This document shows, one piece after another, positions 1 to 16,900 of a stretch of 54,889 bases of DNA. The translations under genes were made by a program, and so were the position numbers. The stretch covers positions 1 through 54,889 of the forward strand of contig QANT01005312.1 of assembly GCA_003254885.1 (NCBI GenBank). Reading direction: 5' to 3'. Within the stretch, counting starts at the first letter, position 1; each line of letters begins with the position of its first letter. The stretch comes from Purshia tridentata. Its lineage: Eukaryota > Streptophyta > Magnoliopsida > Rosales > Rosaceae. The notes under the pieces were generated by a model that saw only the letters and a program-made list of their open reading frames with translations, had not been told where the DNA came from and ran no database searches.

Positions 1-7
1 TATAGCA

Positions 8-155
8 GAGGAATTCCCACATCCGCACATCAAGTCATCCTACTTCTCCGGACTAGATTTATACCGAAAACTTTTATGCCAATTTTATTTAGAAAATTTG
101 TTTCGACAGAATTTTATACGAAAATTTTTTATTGCATAAAAATTTTCGTGTATAT
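8..155. repeat. Transposon-like end plus AT hairpin
   Basis: Bases 10-35 resemble the terminus of the inverted-repeat element at 7102-7314 (shared core TCCCACATCC followed by a TCATCC-like block). Downstream, 116-152 forms an AT-rich hairpin: an ATACGAAAATTTTT arm and its near complement separated by about five bases. This looks like a truncated or diverged copy of a MITE-type element cut by the window edge. I could not define its far end or a target-site duplication. Confidence 0.4.
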
Positions 156-299
156 ATATGATTGACTTAGTAAATTCCCATATATAATGTCATCCGAACT
201 AAGTAAGGATAACTCAAGTATAGAGGCGAGAATCACTCGTATAAGACATATTTTTGGTTGTCCAAAAATTCTAAACAGAAGCCTTTACAAGGTTTAGGG

Positions 300-1528
300 T
301 TACAAACTTACAAGCCTATGGCCTATGCTACCCAAAAAAAAAAGAACTTTCACCTGTCAAAGTACGTAAGGTGTAACCTAACGTTACACTAGCCAGTCGT
401 CATGAACTCTATGCTATCAACAACCCAAAAAAAAAANAAAAAAAAAAAAAACCCTGGCTAAGCTAAGCCTACCTTTTACATGTACATATATCTAATTTTT
501 GGTAGTACCGTAGAAGTAGTTAAAGATCGATCGAATAGGGGTGGTTTGAACTCTAACGTTGTTTTCATTTCGTATTAGAGTAAGAGACAACAAATGCTTA
601 GTACAATCGAATTTAGTTTACAATACGTTTCGTCCTAGTTTCCAGGCTTAGGCAAATCCTCTATAAGATAAGCAACTCCATTTAATAAGTTAAACAGTCG
701 ATGTTAATAGGCTCTAACTCATCCTTATTTCTACCAATGAATAAATAAATGTCATTTTGCTTGAATTTGAATTCAAGTAATTCAAGCAAAAGGTTCTAAG
801 CCCTTTGTTTCCAAGCCACGCACTGTTCTGAATTTGACAGTGATCTTTTCATCTTTAATTAGAGGTTTTTATCTTTGCAATCACTTCTCTTGCACAAATC
901 ATAATCCAACTAATAAATTGGTGGGTTTCATCAAAGGCTGAGGATTAAAGCCTGAAACCAATAAATATTGAAAAGTAGAGGCATTTAACAACCTAGAAGA
1001 ATAATATCAAGGAAAATTAAAATCATAAGGTCAATAATATCATGACCATATGCAGGCCTATTATGTATACATACATATATGAAAGTGTTCTCTCGTCAGA
1101 TTGTGAATCTAGGCCAGAATCAACCTAATAGGCAATTCAGATTCACAGTCTGACAAGAAATTAACCGTCCGTCTACTATACATGCATATATATATAACCC
1201 CGGCCCATTAACAAAGTGTAACAATTACAACTTAAGAGGGAGAAGCATGATATATATTTTTAGCAAGTTTCTCTAAAACAAGCAATCATACATGACACTG
1301 ACCTTGAGCAAATTAAATACAGCCAGAAATTTTGTCATCTTGCTTTTAAGGTTTCCTAACCAATTAGAAACCTCACTGATGAGGGCTGCATAAGTTAAGC
1401 TCCACCTTCTTGCTCTTATCATTTGCTATTTCTGCTCTTGTTTTTGTTCCTTTGTGAAACCACATAGCTAGGTTGGCATATATCTATACACATAAAGTAC
1501 AGCCAAATAGACCATCAATCTTGCAATC
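300..1528. other. Intergenic and upstream region of first subtilase
   Basis: AT-rich sequence with no supported gene. It contains a poly-A run interrupted by one unresolved base (N at 437), a 16-bp inverted repeat (1095-1154), and a run of TA repeats at about 1184-1197 that could serve as a TATA region. Bases just before 1529 are taken as promoter and 5' UTR of the subtilase; the transcription start cannot be placed. Confidence 0.5.
1095..1154. repeat. 16-bp inverted repeat (hairpin)
   Basis: The left arm 1095-1110 (GTCAGATTGTGAATCT) and right arm 1139-1154 (AGATTCACAGTCTGAC) are reverse complements with one mismatch, separated by 28 bases. The transcript could form a stem-loop. It lies about 375 bases upstream of the subtilase start codon. 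It may be a MITE remnant or a small hairpin RNA locus; nothing else supports either. Confidence 0.6.
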
Positions 1529-5877
<4,349 letters not shown>

Positions 5878-7101
5878 GGATCATGTTTTCCTTACATGAT
5901 AAAAATTGTTTCTCAAAATGATTTATCAATGGAGGAGGTTCTTGTACATGATTTATATCAGGAATAATTAATTGGACAAGTCCAACAAACATATATTTTC
6001 ATCAGGTCTCCATTTTGTTCTCTATACACATGATTAATTAATCACACAGTTCCAATTCTTATGCAGAAAACATTGACAATTGCATAGTTTTCCATCTGAA
6101 ATTTAAGTTCATGTGTGGAATCTAATAGCAAGTAGACAGATCCTTAAATTGTTAGAACCTGAATATACTACAATACAACCTTTGGAGTTTGGGCATAGTA
6201 CAATAGATGTTTTTTCATACAAATATGAAGTATCCATGATGTTTAAATTCATCAACTATATTATAGTACAGTCTTTGTGAGAACCACTTTACTTGCAACA
6301 TTTCTCACAAGGATGAGATCCACTTGCATAAGTGGGTCTCATGAGAGTCCTGCCTCCGTGAGAGATGTAATCAATATATGTGGTACAAATTCTCAGGTCA
6401 TGTCAGGTGTGTAAGTGCATCCAGTTCCTTTCACTTGAGTTCCACTATTGACTTCTTGCTGGCTTTGATATTGCCTTACCTTGAATTGGACTCAAAGACT
6501 TTGTGATAAGGCCATGTGCCCACTGCTAAAGGAACTACCAGATTCTCATCTTTGTGGTGTACATACTGTTTATAAATTTTCCCAAAGGTGGGTTAAAATC
6601 ATTTTGCCAGTAGGCACCAGTACCTATAAGAAGAAAGCTAAAAAATGGGCATGGAGCACTAGCTAGGAGCAACTATTCCGAATACAAACAAAAATTCTTG
6701 GCTAATGATAAACCCACTGTCTCACCACCCCATGCCACCCCCACCAACAAAGCATCTCTTTCTTTCAGGGGACCATAGCGCAAGCCTGCAAGCCACTTCC
6801 TTTCAATAGATTCTCCTGCATTTTATTGGTGTGCTAAATTAAACATATATATATATATTTTTTTTTTTTTCTTTTCAGAAGTGAAGGAACTGATGAAGCA
6901 AGTTGAAGTCGAAGGAGAGTTCAAATATAAAATCCGATCATAATGGAACTGTATAGAATTTAATTTGTCGCTTAATTTTCGTACAATTGGGCTGAGATTT
7001 GTTTTTACTTATGATTTTCTGACTTGTGATGGGGCCAACTTAGTGCAACAAGTTACTTAAGGGTCTTGTATTTCTGATTTTTCATTTTTCTGTACAATAG
7101 G
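5878..7101. other. Intergenic region between the two subtilases
   Basis: This holds the 3' UTR and downstream sequence of the first subtilase and no supported gene. A 13-bp inverted repeat with a 4-base loop lies at 6313-6342 (arms ATGAGATCCACTT and AAGTGGGTCTCAT, one mismatch). A short open frame around 6481-6666 has no recognisable features and is not called. Confidence 0.5.
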
Positions 7102-7314
7102 TGATTCTCACATCCACACTCGAGTCATTCACATGAACTTGATCTGAACGAGATCTTATAATAAGCTTTTCATGCGTAAAGAATTTCAATATAAAATATT
7201 GTTCGGACAAGCTTTACGTATAAAATTAGTTTAAAAGATTTCCGTAGGATCCCGTAAAGTCCCATCCCATCCAGATTAGGTGTGGATGACCCAACTGTGG
7301 ATGTGGGAGTCCCT
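7102..7314. mobile_element. MITE-like element of about 210 bp
   Basis: The left end (from 7104, TCTCACATCCACAC then GTCAT) and right end (GGATGACCCAACTGTGGATG then TGGGAG, up to about 7310) are inverted repeats over about 30 bases with several mismatches. Weaker symmetry continues inward. The interior is AT-rich and non-coding. A related terminus lies at the start of the window, so this is a dispersed family. The superfamily is not clear. Confidence 0.65.
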
Positions 7315-7545
7315 GTTTACACAATTCATACATACGTATATGTATATATATGTTTATATATGAGTGTGTGGGTACCTTCTTTATTGTATTTAGCTTTTCA
7401 AAAGCCATTTGTTCAATTTTCTTTCTATTTTTGATCCAATTGAAGGCGTGCAGTTTGAAGGAAAGCAAAAGTGGGAAACACGCTTGTTATTGTAATGGTA
7501 GGGTACTTGCCTATGTAAAGAACACGCACTAATTACTTTCTTGCC

Positions 7546-7553
7546 TATATAAG
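7546..7553 (+). promoter_or_regulatory. Candidate TATA box for SBT1.1-type gene
   Basis: TATATAAG lies in a promoter-like context about 790 bases before the start codon at 8340. The distance would fit a 5' UTR interrupted by an intron: a possible donor (CAA|GTAATG) lies at 7681 and an acceptor-like TTGCAG ends at 8334, just before the start. The site is motif-based only. Confidence 0.4.
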
Positions 7554-8339
7554 TAAGTACCTCTTTTAAGTTGGCAATATTCATCCAACAAATACTTTCT
7601 CATTCTCTTTATTGATGCAAGTAGAGGTACATCTGAACATCTCTTTTGACTCTGTCTCACTTTCTCCTTCTGTCTCTCAAGTAATGTTAGAGTGATCACA
7701 TTTTCTGGCTACACACATTATGTAACAGTTATTATATCAATTATTATCATCAATTGTTAATTGATGTATTAACTGTGGCATAACATGGTCAGCTAGAAAG
7801 GTCAGAAGATATGATCCATAAGTTATAATTCTTTTATACTATTTTTTTTTTCTTTCAATATATAGGAAGCCAACCAATCCTTTTGTATTCTTTAATTTTA
7901 AGCCTCAGATTGCTTTAGAATTAATCACCTATGTTCTCTAAGTTCAATTGTTACTTAAATCTAATCCTCTACCTAGGCTTATCTCCCTAAGTTGTAATCA
8001 CTTACTAAAAGAAAAAAAGGAATCATGTTCTGCACGCCTTGGTCCTAGTCAACAGTCAGGCTTATTTATCCAACACGTTAGTTTTGGAGCAGCAGACCAT
8101 CACACTAATGTTTGATCGCTGCTTCTACGTATTAGAAGATCAGGAATTTTATGTACTTGTAAACTACCAATGCATAACCACATTCCTCTTTTTATTCATC
8201 ACTAGCTACTTGACTTCACAATGTAGTCCTTTTTTTTCTGTTAGCACCAAAAGTAGAACTTCTAATGCATTATTGGGGACCCATTAAATTTCATGTTTTA
8301 ACTGTTTTGTTTTGTTTCACCTACCTTATTGCAGATACC

Positions 8340-10658
8340 ATGATGATCAATATCAGAACATTCTGTCTGTTCTTGGTCTTCATGGCCATTACTAAAATTG
8401 CTCTAATGGAAACACAGACATATATAGTTCATATGGACAAGACCAAAATCCCAGCCTCTGATCATAAAGAACAATTACAGTACTACCAAGAAGTGATTGA
8501 TTCCATCACCAAACTCTCATCCCAAGAAGAAGGAGAAGAAAGCAAAGCACCAACTCCTCAGCTCCTTTACATCTATGAAACTGCTATTTCAGGTTTTGCA
8601 GCAAAGCTCTCAACCAATCAACTCAAATCCTTGAACCAAATTGATGGTTTCCTCTCTGCCACACCTGATGAACTGCTCAGTCTCCAGACCACTCACACTC
8701 CTCAGTTTCTTGGCTTACAAAAAGGCAAAGGACTATGGAGTGCTCCAAACTTGGCCTCGGATGTAATTATTGGCATTGTAGACACAGGAATCTGGCCAGA
8801 ACATGTTAGCTTCAAGGACTCAGGCATGTTCCGGCCGGTACCCTCTCACTGGAAAGGCACTTGTGAAGAAGGCACAAAGTTCTCACTTTCAAATTGTAAC
8901 AAAAAGCTTATTGGTGCAAGAGCCCTTCTCAAAGGGTATGAGGCCATTGTTGGCAGAGTTAATGAAACAGAAGATTATAGATCCCCTCGTGACTCAGAAG
9001 GGCATGGGACTCACACTGCTTCTACTGCAGCGGGTAACATTGTGGACCATGCAAGCTTTTTTGGCTTAGCCAAGGGCTCAGCCAGTGGAATGAGGCATAC
9101 TTCAAGGATTGCAGTCTACAAGGCTTGCTGGAAATTGGGATGTACTAACTCTGATGTAATGGCTGCTATCGACGGTGCTGTTGCTGATGGGGTAGACATT
9201 TTGTCACTCTCGTTGGGAGGTAGTTCTAGGCCTTATTATAGTGACAACATTGCTATAGCTTCATTTGGGGCAATCCAACGTGGAGTTTCTTTGTCATGTT
9301 CAGCCGGCAATTCAGGTCCAACTAGATCAAGTGTTAGTAATACCGCACCATGGATCATGACTGTTGCTGCTAGTTACACTGACAGAAGCTTTCCAACAGT
9401 TGTGAAACTTGGGAATGGAAAATATTTTGAAGGGTCATCTCTATATCCTGGTAAGAAAACTAAGCAATTGCCACTTGTGTATAACAGAACTGCAGGTGGC
9501 CAAGGAGCTGAGCATTGCACTGATGGCTCGCTTGTCATGAAGCTTGTAAAGGGAAAGATTGTGGTTTGTGAGCGAGGAATACATAGCGGAACTGCAATTG
9601 GAGAGCAAGTGAAGAAGGCAGGGGGAGCTGGAGTGCTTCTACTTAACAGTGAACATGAAGGTGAAGAGCTTCTGGCTGATCCTCACATTTTTCCAGCCAC
9701 TTCTCTTGGAGCTTCTGCTTCTAAAGCCATCAGACAATATGTAGGCTCAGCAAAGAAACCCTCAGCTTCGATTGCGTTCAAAGGAACAGTCTATGGCAAG
9801 GCTGCGCCAGTGATGGCAGGCTTTTCATCTAGAGGGCCAAGTTCAGTTGGACCGGCTGTGATCAAGCCTGATGTGACTGCACCAGGTGTGAACATTTTGG
9901 CTGCTTGGCCACCCAATATTAGCCCAACCATGCGTAAAAGTGATAAGAGAAGTGTGCTGTTCAATATCATCTCAGGCACTTCAATGTCTTGCCCTCATGT
10001 TAGTGGCTTAGCTGCTCTTCTCAAGTCTGTACATAAAGATTGGTCACCTGCAGCAATCAAATCTGCACTAATGACTACAGCTTATACACTAGACAACAAA
10101 GGGTCGCCAATTGCTGATGTTGGCTCAACTAGTACTTCTCACTCAGCTACCCCTTTTGCATTTGGCTCAGGGCATGTTGACCCAGAAAGTGCTGCTGATC
10201 CAGGAATGATTTATGACATTACCACTGAAGACTATCTGTTTTACCTGTGCAGCTTGAATTACACATCTACCCAAATAGCTCTTTTCTCCAGGGGGACTAA
10301 TAATTTTACTTGTCCTAATATTAATGAAGTTCTTAAGCCTGGTGACTTGAATTACCCTTCATTCTCTGTGATTTTCAGTAAAAATGCAAGGAATATGAGT
10401 GTGACATACAAGAGGACGGTGAAAAATGTTGGTACCAGTCCTAGTACGTATGCAGTGCAAGTGAAAGAGCCTACTGGAGTATCAGTGACTGTTGAACCTA
10501 GGAACTTAGTTTTTCAAAAGGTGGGTCAGAAACTGAGCTACAAGGTGAGTTTTGTTGCATTCGGAGGACCAACTCCAACCAATTCCTCCTTTGGATCCTT
10601 AATTTGGGTGAGTGGGAAATATAAAGCTGGAAGTCCCATAGCAGTAATTTGGGACTAA
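8340..10658 (+). CDS. Subtilisin-like serine protease, SBT1.1 type
   Basis: Secreted subtilase encoded in one uninterrupted frame of 772 residues, as usual for the SBT1 subfamily. The frame is open further upstream (to 8265), but the ATG at 8340 is chosen because it directly precedes a signal peptide and follows a TTGCAG that looks like a 5' UTR intron acceptor. The prodomain is at about 25-110. Catalytic residues are D148 (VDTGIWP), H222 (EGHGTHT), N324 (SAGNSGP) and S548 (GTSMSCPH). A PA domain lies between N and S, and a C-terminal Fn3-like domain follows. The sequence is closest in my memory to Arabidopsis SBT1.1, which has been linked to processing of a phytosulfokine precursor; whether this protein does the same is inference. 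It is not a recent tandem copy of the upstream subtilase, because subfamily and gene structure differ. Confidence 0.94.
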   Translation: MMINIRTFCLFLVFMAITKIALMETQTYIVHMDKTKIPASDHKEQLQYYQEVIDSITKLSSQEEGEESKAPTPQLLYIYETAISGFAAKLSTNQLKSLNQIDGFLSATPDELLSLQTTHTPQFLGLQKGKGLWSAPNLASDVIIGIVDTGIWPEHVSFKDSGMFRPVPSHWKGTCEEGTKFSLSNCNKKLIGARALLKGYEAIVGRVNETEDYRSPRDSEGHGTHTASTAAGNIVDHASFFGLAKGSASGMRHTSRIAVYKACWKLGCTNSDVMAAIDGAVADGVDILSLSLGGSSRPYYSDNIAIASFGAIQRGVSLSCSAGNSGPTRSSVSNTAPWIMTVAASYTDRSFPTVVKLGNGKYFEGSSLYPGKKTKQLPLVYNRTAGGQGAEHCTDGSLVMKLVKGKIVVCERGIHSGTAIGEQVKKAGGAGVLLLNSEHEGEELLADPHIFPATSLGASASKAIRQYVGSAKKPSASIAFKGTVYGKAAPVMAGFSSRGPSSVGPAVIKPDVTAPGVNILAAWPPNISPTMRKSDKRSVLFNIISGTSMSCPHVSGLAALLKSVHKDWSPAAIKSALMTTAYTLDNKGSPIADVGSTSTSHSATPFAFGSGHVDPESAADPGMIYDITTEDYLFYLCSLNYTSTQIALFSRGTNNFTCPNINEVLKPGDLNYPSFSVIFSKNARNMSVTYKRTVKNVGTSPSTYAVQVKEPTGVSVTVEPRNLVFQKVGQKLSYKVSFVAFGGPTPTNSSFGSLIWVSGKYKAGSPIAVIWD

Positions 10659-13638
10659 ACAAACTATATACAAGTATACAACCTCAAGTTTTAGGACTAC
10701 TTGGTGGAGGAAACGGAAGTGTCTAGTTATGAGGGTCTATCTGCATTAACAAGATTGCAAGTTACGGTGTTATATGTATTATGCTAGAAAATTGGTTTAT
10801 CCAGAGTTTTATTGCACTTAATAATTGATAATAAAACAGAAGGACAAGTTTATCTACAAGAAACACTAGTAATTTATGTGATTGATGGGTACAGATAAAC
10901 CAAAAGTGTATCTATATGAATATTTAAATCTACTTGAGTGTTAGAAGGAGACATCCCCACGCCTTTGGTGCACCAGATAGCTTTACCAGGCATCAGGTTC
11001 ATGCACGTTTATTTTAAGAATAAATATTTGTTTTCTTTAAACCAAGAGTTTATTGACACTACATCTATTGATTATATCTGTAACATGGATAAGACTCATG
11101 TTTTGGCTGAGGACTGTAGGGGGGTGTGAGACTCACAAAAAAGAAAAAAGAAAAAAAAAGAAGAGATTAAAGTAAGACTCACTCACCGATCCAAATGAGT
11201 CTCACATAACTGAGAGATGAGGTCAATAATCAGCAAATGTGTTACATGTAACATTACTTTTTATTAGAGGGTTTCTTTGTCTCGTTGTAATTGTGTTGCT
11301 ATGGCAGGTTATCATCGGATGGACTTCTTTTTTTGATAATCTGATAGACTTCTAGTGAAATATTAATTCTTAATCTTAATTACAAGTGTGTGACTCATGC
11401 TCGACCTAAATCTGGTTGACAAAATCCTTCTCCCTATCACATTTTCCACAACAGAACTTACCTACTAGTCTACTACTCTCTTTGGTCATATGTTTGAAAA
11501 AGTAGACATTCCAAAATGTGACAAGGAATGCAGCAAAACAAGGAAAGAATGATAAAAACATATTTGATGCATGCACATGTATAGTCTCATAACACAATGG
11601 CAGGGACTAAGCATTACGTATTTGGATTACTTAGAATGCCAAACCCACAAAGAATGATCATGCCCATAAAGAAAATATCAAAGCCTTATAATTGTCAAAA
11701 CTTTGGGCGTACCTGCCATATCAAAGTGTCGTCATTTAGTTGAATTTTGAAGCTTTTAAAAGTATAAACAATTGAGGGGTAAGGAGGCTCATTTGGGTCG
11801 ATACTCTTCCACATTTTGACAAGGGAAAGTTTCAAAAGGGACTTTATTTTGTCCCATTTATCAATTTAGGATATAAATTATGGATTGTAATAATTTATTC
11901 CTTCAATTTTATTTTGGATGTCAATATGCCACTGCAATCAATTCAATTGCAAATTTTGTTAAAAAATTATCACTTACCACACACGTGATCACTTTTTAAA
12001 GGGTAAATTCATCATCTTACTTGTAATACAAGTTCATAAAAATCAAATCACTTTACACGAGTAGCCATTTTTTAGACAAAAATTATAATGAGACTAACAA
12101 ACGGGACAAATTGACTTCAAAATTAAAGTTAAGGAGGCCATTAATACAACCAGTAATACACATCCTTAATTTACACATGATTGAAGTTTAAATCATTTTT
12201 GAAATATTTTCCATCTGACAAACATGAAGATTATTGAGAATATCAACCCTATAGATAATTTTCAATTGGGTGGCAAGACACAAGGCATGCTTGATTGATG
12301 ACAAAAGATCAAGATAAAATCCAAATTCACTCTTACCAATTAATTTTCCAAAAGCTAAACTTTCAATTAATTCAAAGAGCACCAATACGAATTTGCTCTC
12401 CATATTTGTGAGAGAGTGCAAAAAAATATTTCAATAATATTAGGCATCTTAAATTCATTTTTCAAATTTGGATCCCAGATAAATATAAAGCTTAAAAAAT
12501 TTACAAACTAACTAACTCCTTTCATAGTGGGATACTCCAAACTAGGGGTTTAGTTCATAATATCTACATCATACAATATCAGTACAACTGAAATTAAGCT
12601 AACATATTAGGGCTATTACTACCATTACTAGAAGGGAAGTGATATTCATACTCCCTAATACGCATTGTTCTTATAGCATAATATTAGCATATCAGGATTA
12701 TTATTCATCATCTCTTCTAGAAGAAATATACACTTTTATCCTTAAAATTGATCATGTTACATAATCAATTTTTAACAAAATTAACGAAAAATCTTTGATT
12801 GAGACTATTATAGTCCTTAATTAAATCAAAATGAAAAATTGGTATAAAATTCTCAGATCCTTCCGAATTAATTAGATATACAGATGATGCGAGCGCATAA
12901 ACTAGATATTCTATTTGACAAAAAAAAATATTTGTGATATTGTTTCTCTTTTTCGGGGCAAAGTATTTTATTTACTTCGTACTTGTCGTAGTTGCTTAAA
13001 GTTAAAGGCGCACGTCGGCCATTTGTACCGATTTGTCTTTTTGTAATTTCTGCGAGAAAGAAACAACGTGTGAGAGATGAATGCCTTGGTGCTGACGTCA
13101 ACAGAGAATTTGGACGAGATCAAAAAAGGCCAAAAAAAAAAGCTGAGGTGGCTCTTACTGTTCACACCTTCAGCCAATGAGAATCCTCCACGTGTATACA
13201 ACGATAAACGGTGACCGTCTTAAACTGTAATTTGGCGCTGCACACGTTATCAAACACGAAGAATCATGAATGCTTGATCTCAGAAGTTGAGTTTTTTTTT
13301 TTCCTTTCTAAATTTTTTCTTCTTCTGCATCTTCAAAGAAGGTTCCTACTGCATTCCTTCAATTTTCCTGTATCATAATACCCCATAAGGTAACTCTCTC
13401 TTTCCAGAACTTCTCTCTCTGGAATCTCAAAGCTGGACTTTGTTTAAGCTTTTCTTTTATAAAGGTATAAATCTGTTGAGATTTTCGTATTTTATATAAT
13501 TCTTCCTCACTAGGAACCAAAACCCATTTGATATTTTGCTCTATCTTGTGCTCCTCTCATAGAAGATTCAGTTTTGTCCCAAATTATGCACCCTCAAACT
13601 ATAAACCATCTCTTTTTGATAGAAAGCCATTAGATATT
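10659..13638. other. Intergenic region and PLD beta promoter
   Basis: About 3 kb with no supported gene. The first part is SBT1.1 3' sequence. Around 11125-11250 is a short sequence with repeated GAGACTCAC/GTGAGTC blocks, distantly like the hairpin at 6313. Toward the right are promoter-like signals for the PLD gene: a CCAAT at about 13174 and a G-box CACGTG at 13189-13194. A probable 5' UTR exon ends with the donor GTAACT at 13390. Confidence 0.5.
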
Positions 13639-13901
13639 TAAAGGGGTGTTTTTTTTTTTGAGATATCAAGTTCAGAAAAGAATCTATATATGTATTATAG
13701 GATTTTCCTTTGAAAACCCATTACATATCATGTTTATATCTTTGTGATATTGAAGTTGTTATTGAATTTCNTAAAGGGGTGTTTTTTTTTGAGATATCAA
13801 GTTCAGAAAAGAATCTATATATGTATTATAGGATTTTCCTTTGAAAACCCATTACATATCATGTTTATATCTTTGTGATATTGAAGTTGTTATTGAATTT
13901 C
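13639..13901. repeat. Near-exact tandem duplication around a single N
   Basis: Bases 13639-13770 (132 bp) are repeated at 13772-13901 (130 bp). The only difference I see is 11 versus 9 T in one homopolymer. The copies are separated by one unresolved base, N at 13771. Both lie inside the presumed 5' UTR intron of the PLD gene (about 13390-13917), so the protein is unaffected. The most likely cause is contig ends that overlap but were joined through a gap rather than merged. Confidence 0.9.
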
Positions 13902-13926
13902 TGTCAAAAAGAACCAGGATCTAGTA

Positions 13927-16900
13927 ATGGATAACAATGGTTCACCATACCCATACCCATACCCATACTCATACCCAAATTCTCATCAGTACCCTCCTCA
14001 TCAACCTCCTGGTCAATACCCACCTCCAGATCAGTATCAACCTGCTCCATATCAATACCCATACCAGAATTCATGGCCATACCCTTCTGCATACCCACCA
14101 GCAACTTCTGCATACCCTCCATCACATTCTGCATACCCACCATCACCTTCTTCAGCCTCCCATTCGGGCCATTTAGACTATAACCAACCTCCCTATCCAT
14201 ATCCATACCCATCTCGTCCAATTACCCACAGTGGTCCTCTACTTCAACACCATAGCAGTATCAAGTATGATTCTTCCCATTCCCATTACCATTACCAAGA
14301 GTCCGGGGCTTACCCGCTGCCTCCTGAAAGCCCACATCAAACCCTTCCGCATGCCAGCAGCTTCTCTCATCAGCGGCATGGAAGTTGTCCCCTACGACTT
14401 GGGACAGGTTTCAGTCCTGATCATGTTACAGAACCCGTCCCTTCTCACTCTTCTGCTTACCCACCCTTGGATCAGCTTTTGAGTAATGTGCATTTGTCTG
14501 ACAATCAACCAACTGACCCTGCTGCATCCCCAGCACATTCAGTGTCACCATTGACAAGTTCACCTGCAAGTGCAAGATACGATAAGCCGGGGGATTTCTA
14601 TGGGTATCCTAATAGCTCTTTTTCAAGTAGTTGGGAGATGTCTTATTCAGGTACAATTGAATCACCAAGTCATTCTGGTTATTCCCATTCAAGTTCGTTT
14701 AACAGCCAGACTTTGAAGATTGTTCCATTGCAGAACAAAGGGTCCTTGAAGGTTTTGCTTTTACATGGGAATTTAGACATTTGGGTATATGAAGCAAAAC
14801 ACCTTCCGAATATGGACATGTTTCACAAGACTTTGGGGGATATGTTTTTGAGGTTACCAGGAAGCAGCAAAGGTGAAGGGCAGTCAAGCCGTAAGATTAC
14901 TAGTGATCCATATGTTTCAATTTCAGTTGCAAATGCTGTAATTGGGAGGACATATGTGATAAGCAATTCTGAGTTTCCTGTTTGGACACAACACTTCAAT
15001 GTCCCAGTAGCACATTGTGCTCCTGAAGTGCACTTTGTTGTTAAAGATAGTGATCTTGTGGGGACCCAGCTTATTGGAATTGTACCAATCCCAGTAGAAC
15101 AGATATACTCGGGAGCAAGAATTGAGGGAATTTACCCGATCCTGAATGCTAGTGGGAAGCCTTGTAAAGCTGGAGCTGTTCTAAGACTTTCAATTCAGTA
15201 CACTCCAATTGAGAATTTGAGCATTTACCATAATGGAGTGGGGGCTGGCCCTGATTACTATGGGGTTCCTGGCACATATTTTCCTCTTAGGAAAGGTGGA
15301 AAAGTAACTCTTTATCAAGATGCCCATGTCCCAGATGGGTGCCTTCCAAACTTCATTTTAGATGGGGGGATGCCGTATGTGCATGGGAAATGTTGGCGTG
15401 ACATGTTTGATGCTATACGTCAGGCCCGGCGTTTGATTTACATTGCTGGGTGGTCAGTTTGGCACAATGTTAGACTAATTCGGGATGCTGGCGGTGCATC
15501 AGATTGCACCATAGGGGATCTTCTGAGGTCCAAGTCACAAGAAGGAGTGAGAGTGCTGCTGCTTGTTTGGGATGACCCCACTTCAAGGAGCATTTTGGGT
15601 TATAAGACAGTAAGTACCCTTTAAAATTTTAAACTCTGGAATAGTTATTCTATCTTCAGAGACTTTTTATTGGTCAAATTATATCTTCACAGACTATGTT
15701 ATAGACTTGAACTATTGTTTTTTTATCTTTATATATAGCTCATAATTTGTGAAATTCTTAAATGTAAGTCCTTTTACTTGGACTAGGTTACATCAGAAAA
15801 AGCATATTATAGCAGTTTACTGTTGAATTACCTGGGAAGTGAATACCAGAAGTTGGCTATTATGTAGAGTGGTTTAGATGGGGGCAACTGACTTTGTTGA
15901 TAGAGTCAATGATATCATCATTTTCTTGTATTTTTTTACAAGTATATTTCCTTTTAAATTCTAACTGGAAACCCTTGTTGTATTTGTTTTTCAATTTAGA
16001 ATAATATATTATTTGTTGCAGGATGGAATCATGCAAACCCATGATGAGGAAATTCGCCGATTTTTCAAGCACTCTTCAGTGCAAGTCTTACTTTGCCCCC
16101 GCACTGCAGGAAAACGAAATAGCTGGGTCAAGCAAAGGGTTAGGAATAATCAACCATTTTTCCGCTTTTATCTTTATTTGTATTTGGCCTCACAATTTGT
16201 AGCATCTAACTGAGTAATTTTTGTTGTCATTTTTCTTAATTTATATTTGTGTATCTAATTCTGTTTTTATTCTTCTAGTCCTATTATATTTGTGATTAAA
16301 TGTTTAAGTCGGTCTGTTTTAGCTCTCCACTGGCTTTACAGTATTACAAAATTTTGGAGATTTTGTACGCATTCACTGTTTATTGTAGTTTTGAGAAACA
16401 TCGGTATATATCTAAAGCTTTCTTTTTGCACATTATTTGAAAACTAAACAATTTAATATATGTAAGTGAAACAGCAGAACAATTGGAATTGTCTAAACAC
16501 TTTGATTTTAGGTTAGCTGTAAGATAACTGTTCTGCTGACCTCAATTAGTGGGGATTAAGTGATATAACTGCTTTACGTGTATTGGTCTTTGTGTTATTG
16601 ATTAAATTCTATAATTTTTATCTTTGTTGTGCAATGTTTTGCATTGAGTTGTGTCCTGTATTTTGGATTTCTAGGAAGTTGGGACAATCTATACACACCA
16701 TCAGAAAACTGTAATTGTGGATGCTGATGCTGGCAACAATAGGAGGAAAATCATAGCTTTTGTTGGAGGACTTGACTTATGTGATGGTCGGTATGATACT
16801 CCACATCATCCTCTATTTAGGACATTACAAACGCTGCATAAAGATGACTATCACAACCCAACATACACGGTAATTATTAAACCATTTCTTAATATTCATA

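Noticed and set aside
8265-8339. Upstream extension of the SBT1.1 reading frame by 25 codons
   Set aside because: The extension precedes a proper signal peptide start and includes a likely intron acceptor; the ATG at 8340 is preferred.
13904-14221. 105-residue minus-strand frame opposite the PLD N-terminus
   Set aside because: It is the antisense reading of the CCATAC/YPYP repeat and has no independent support.
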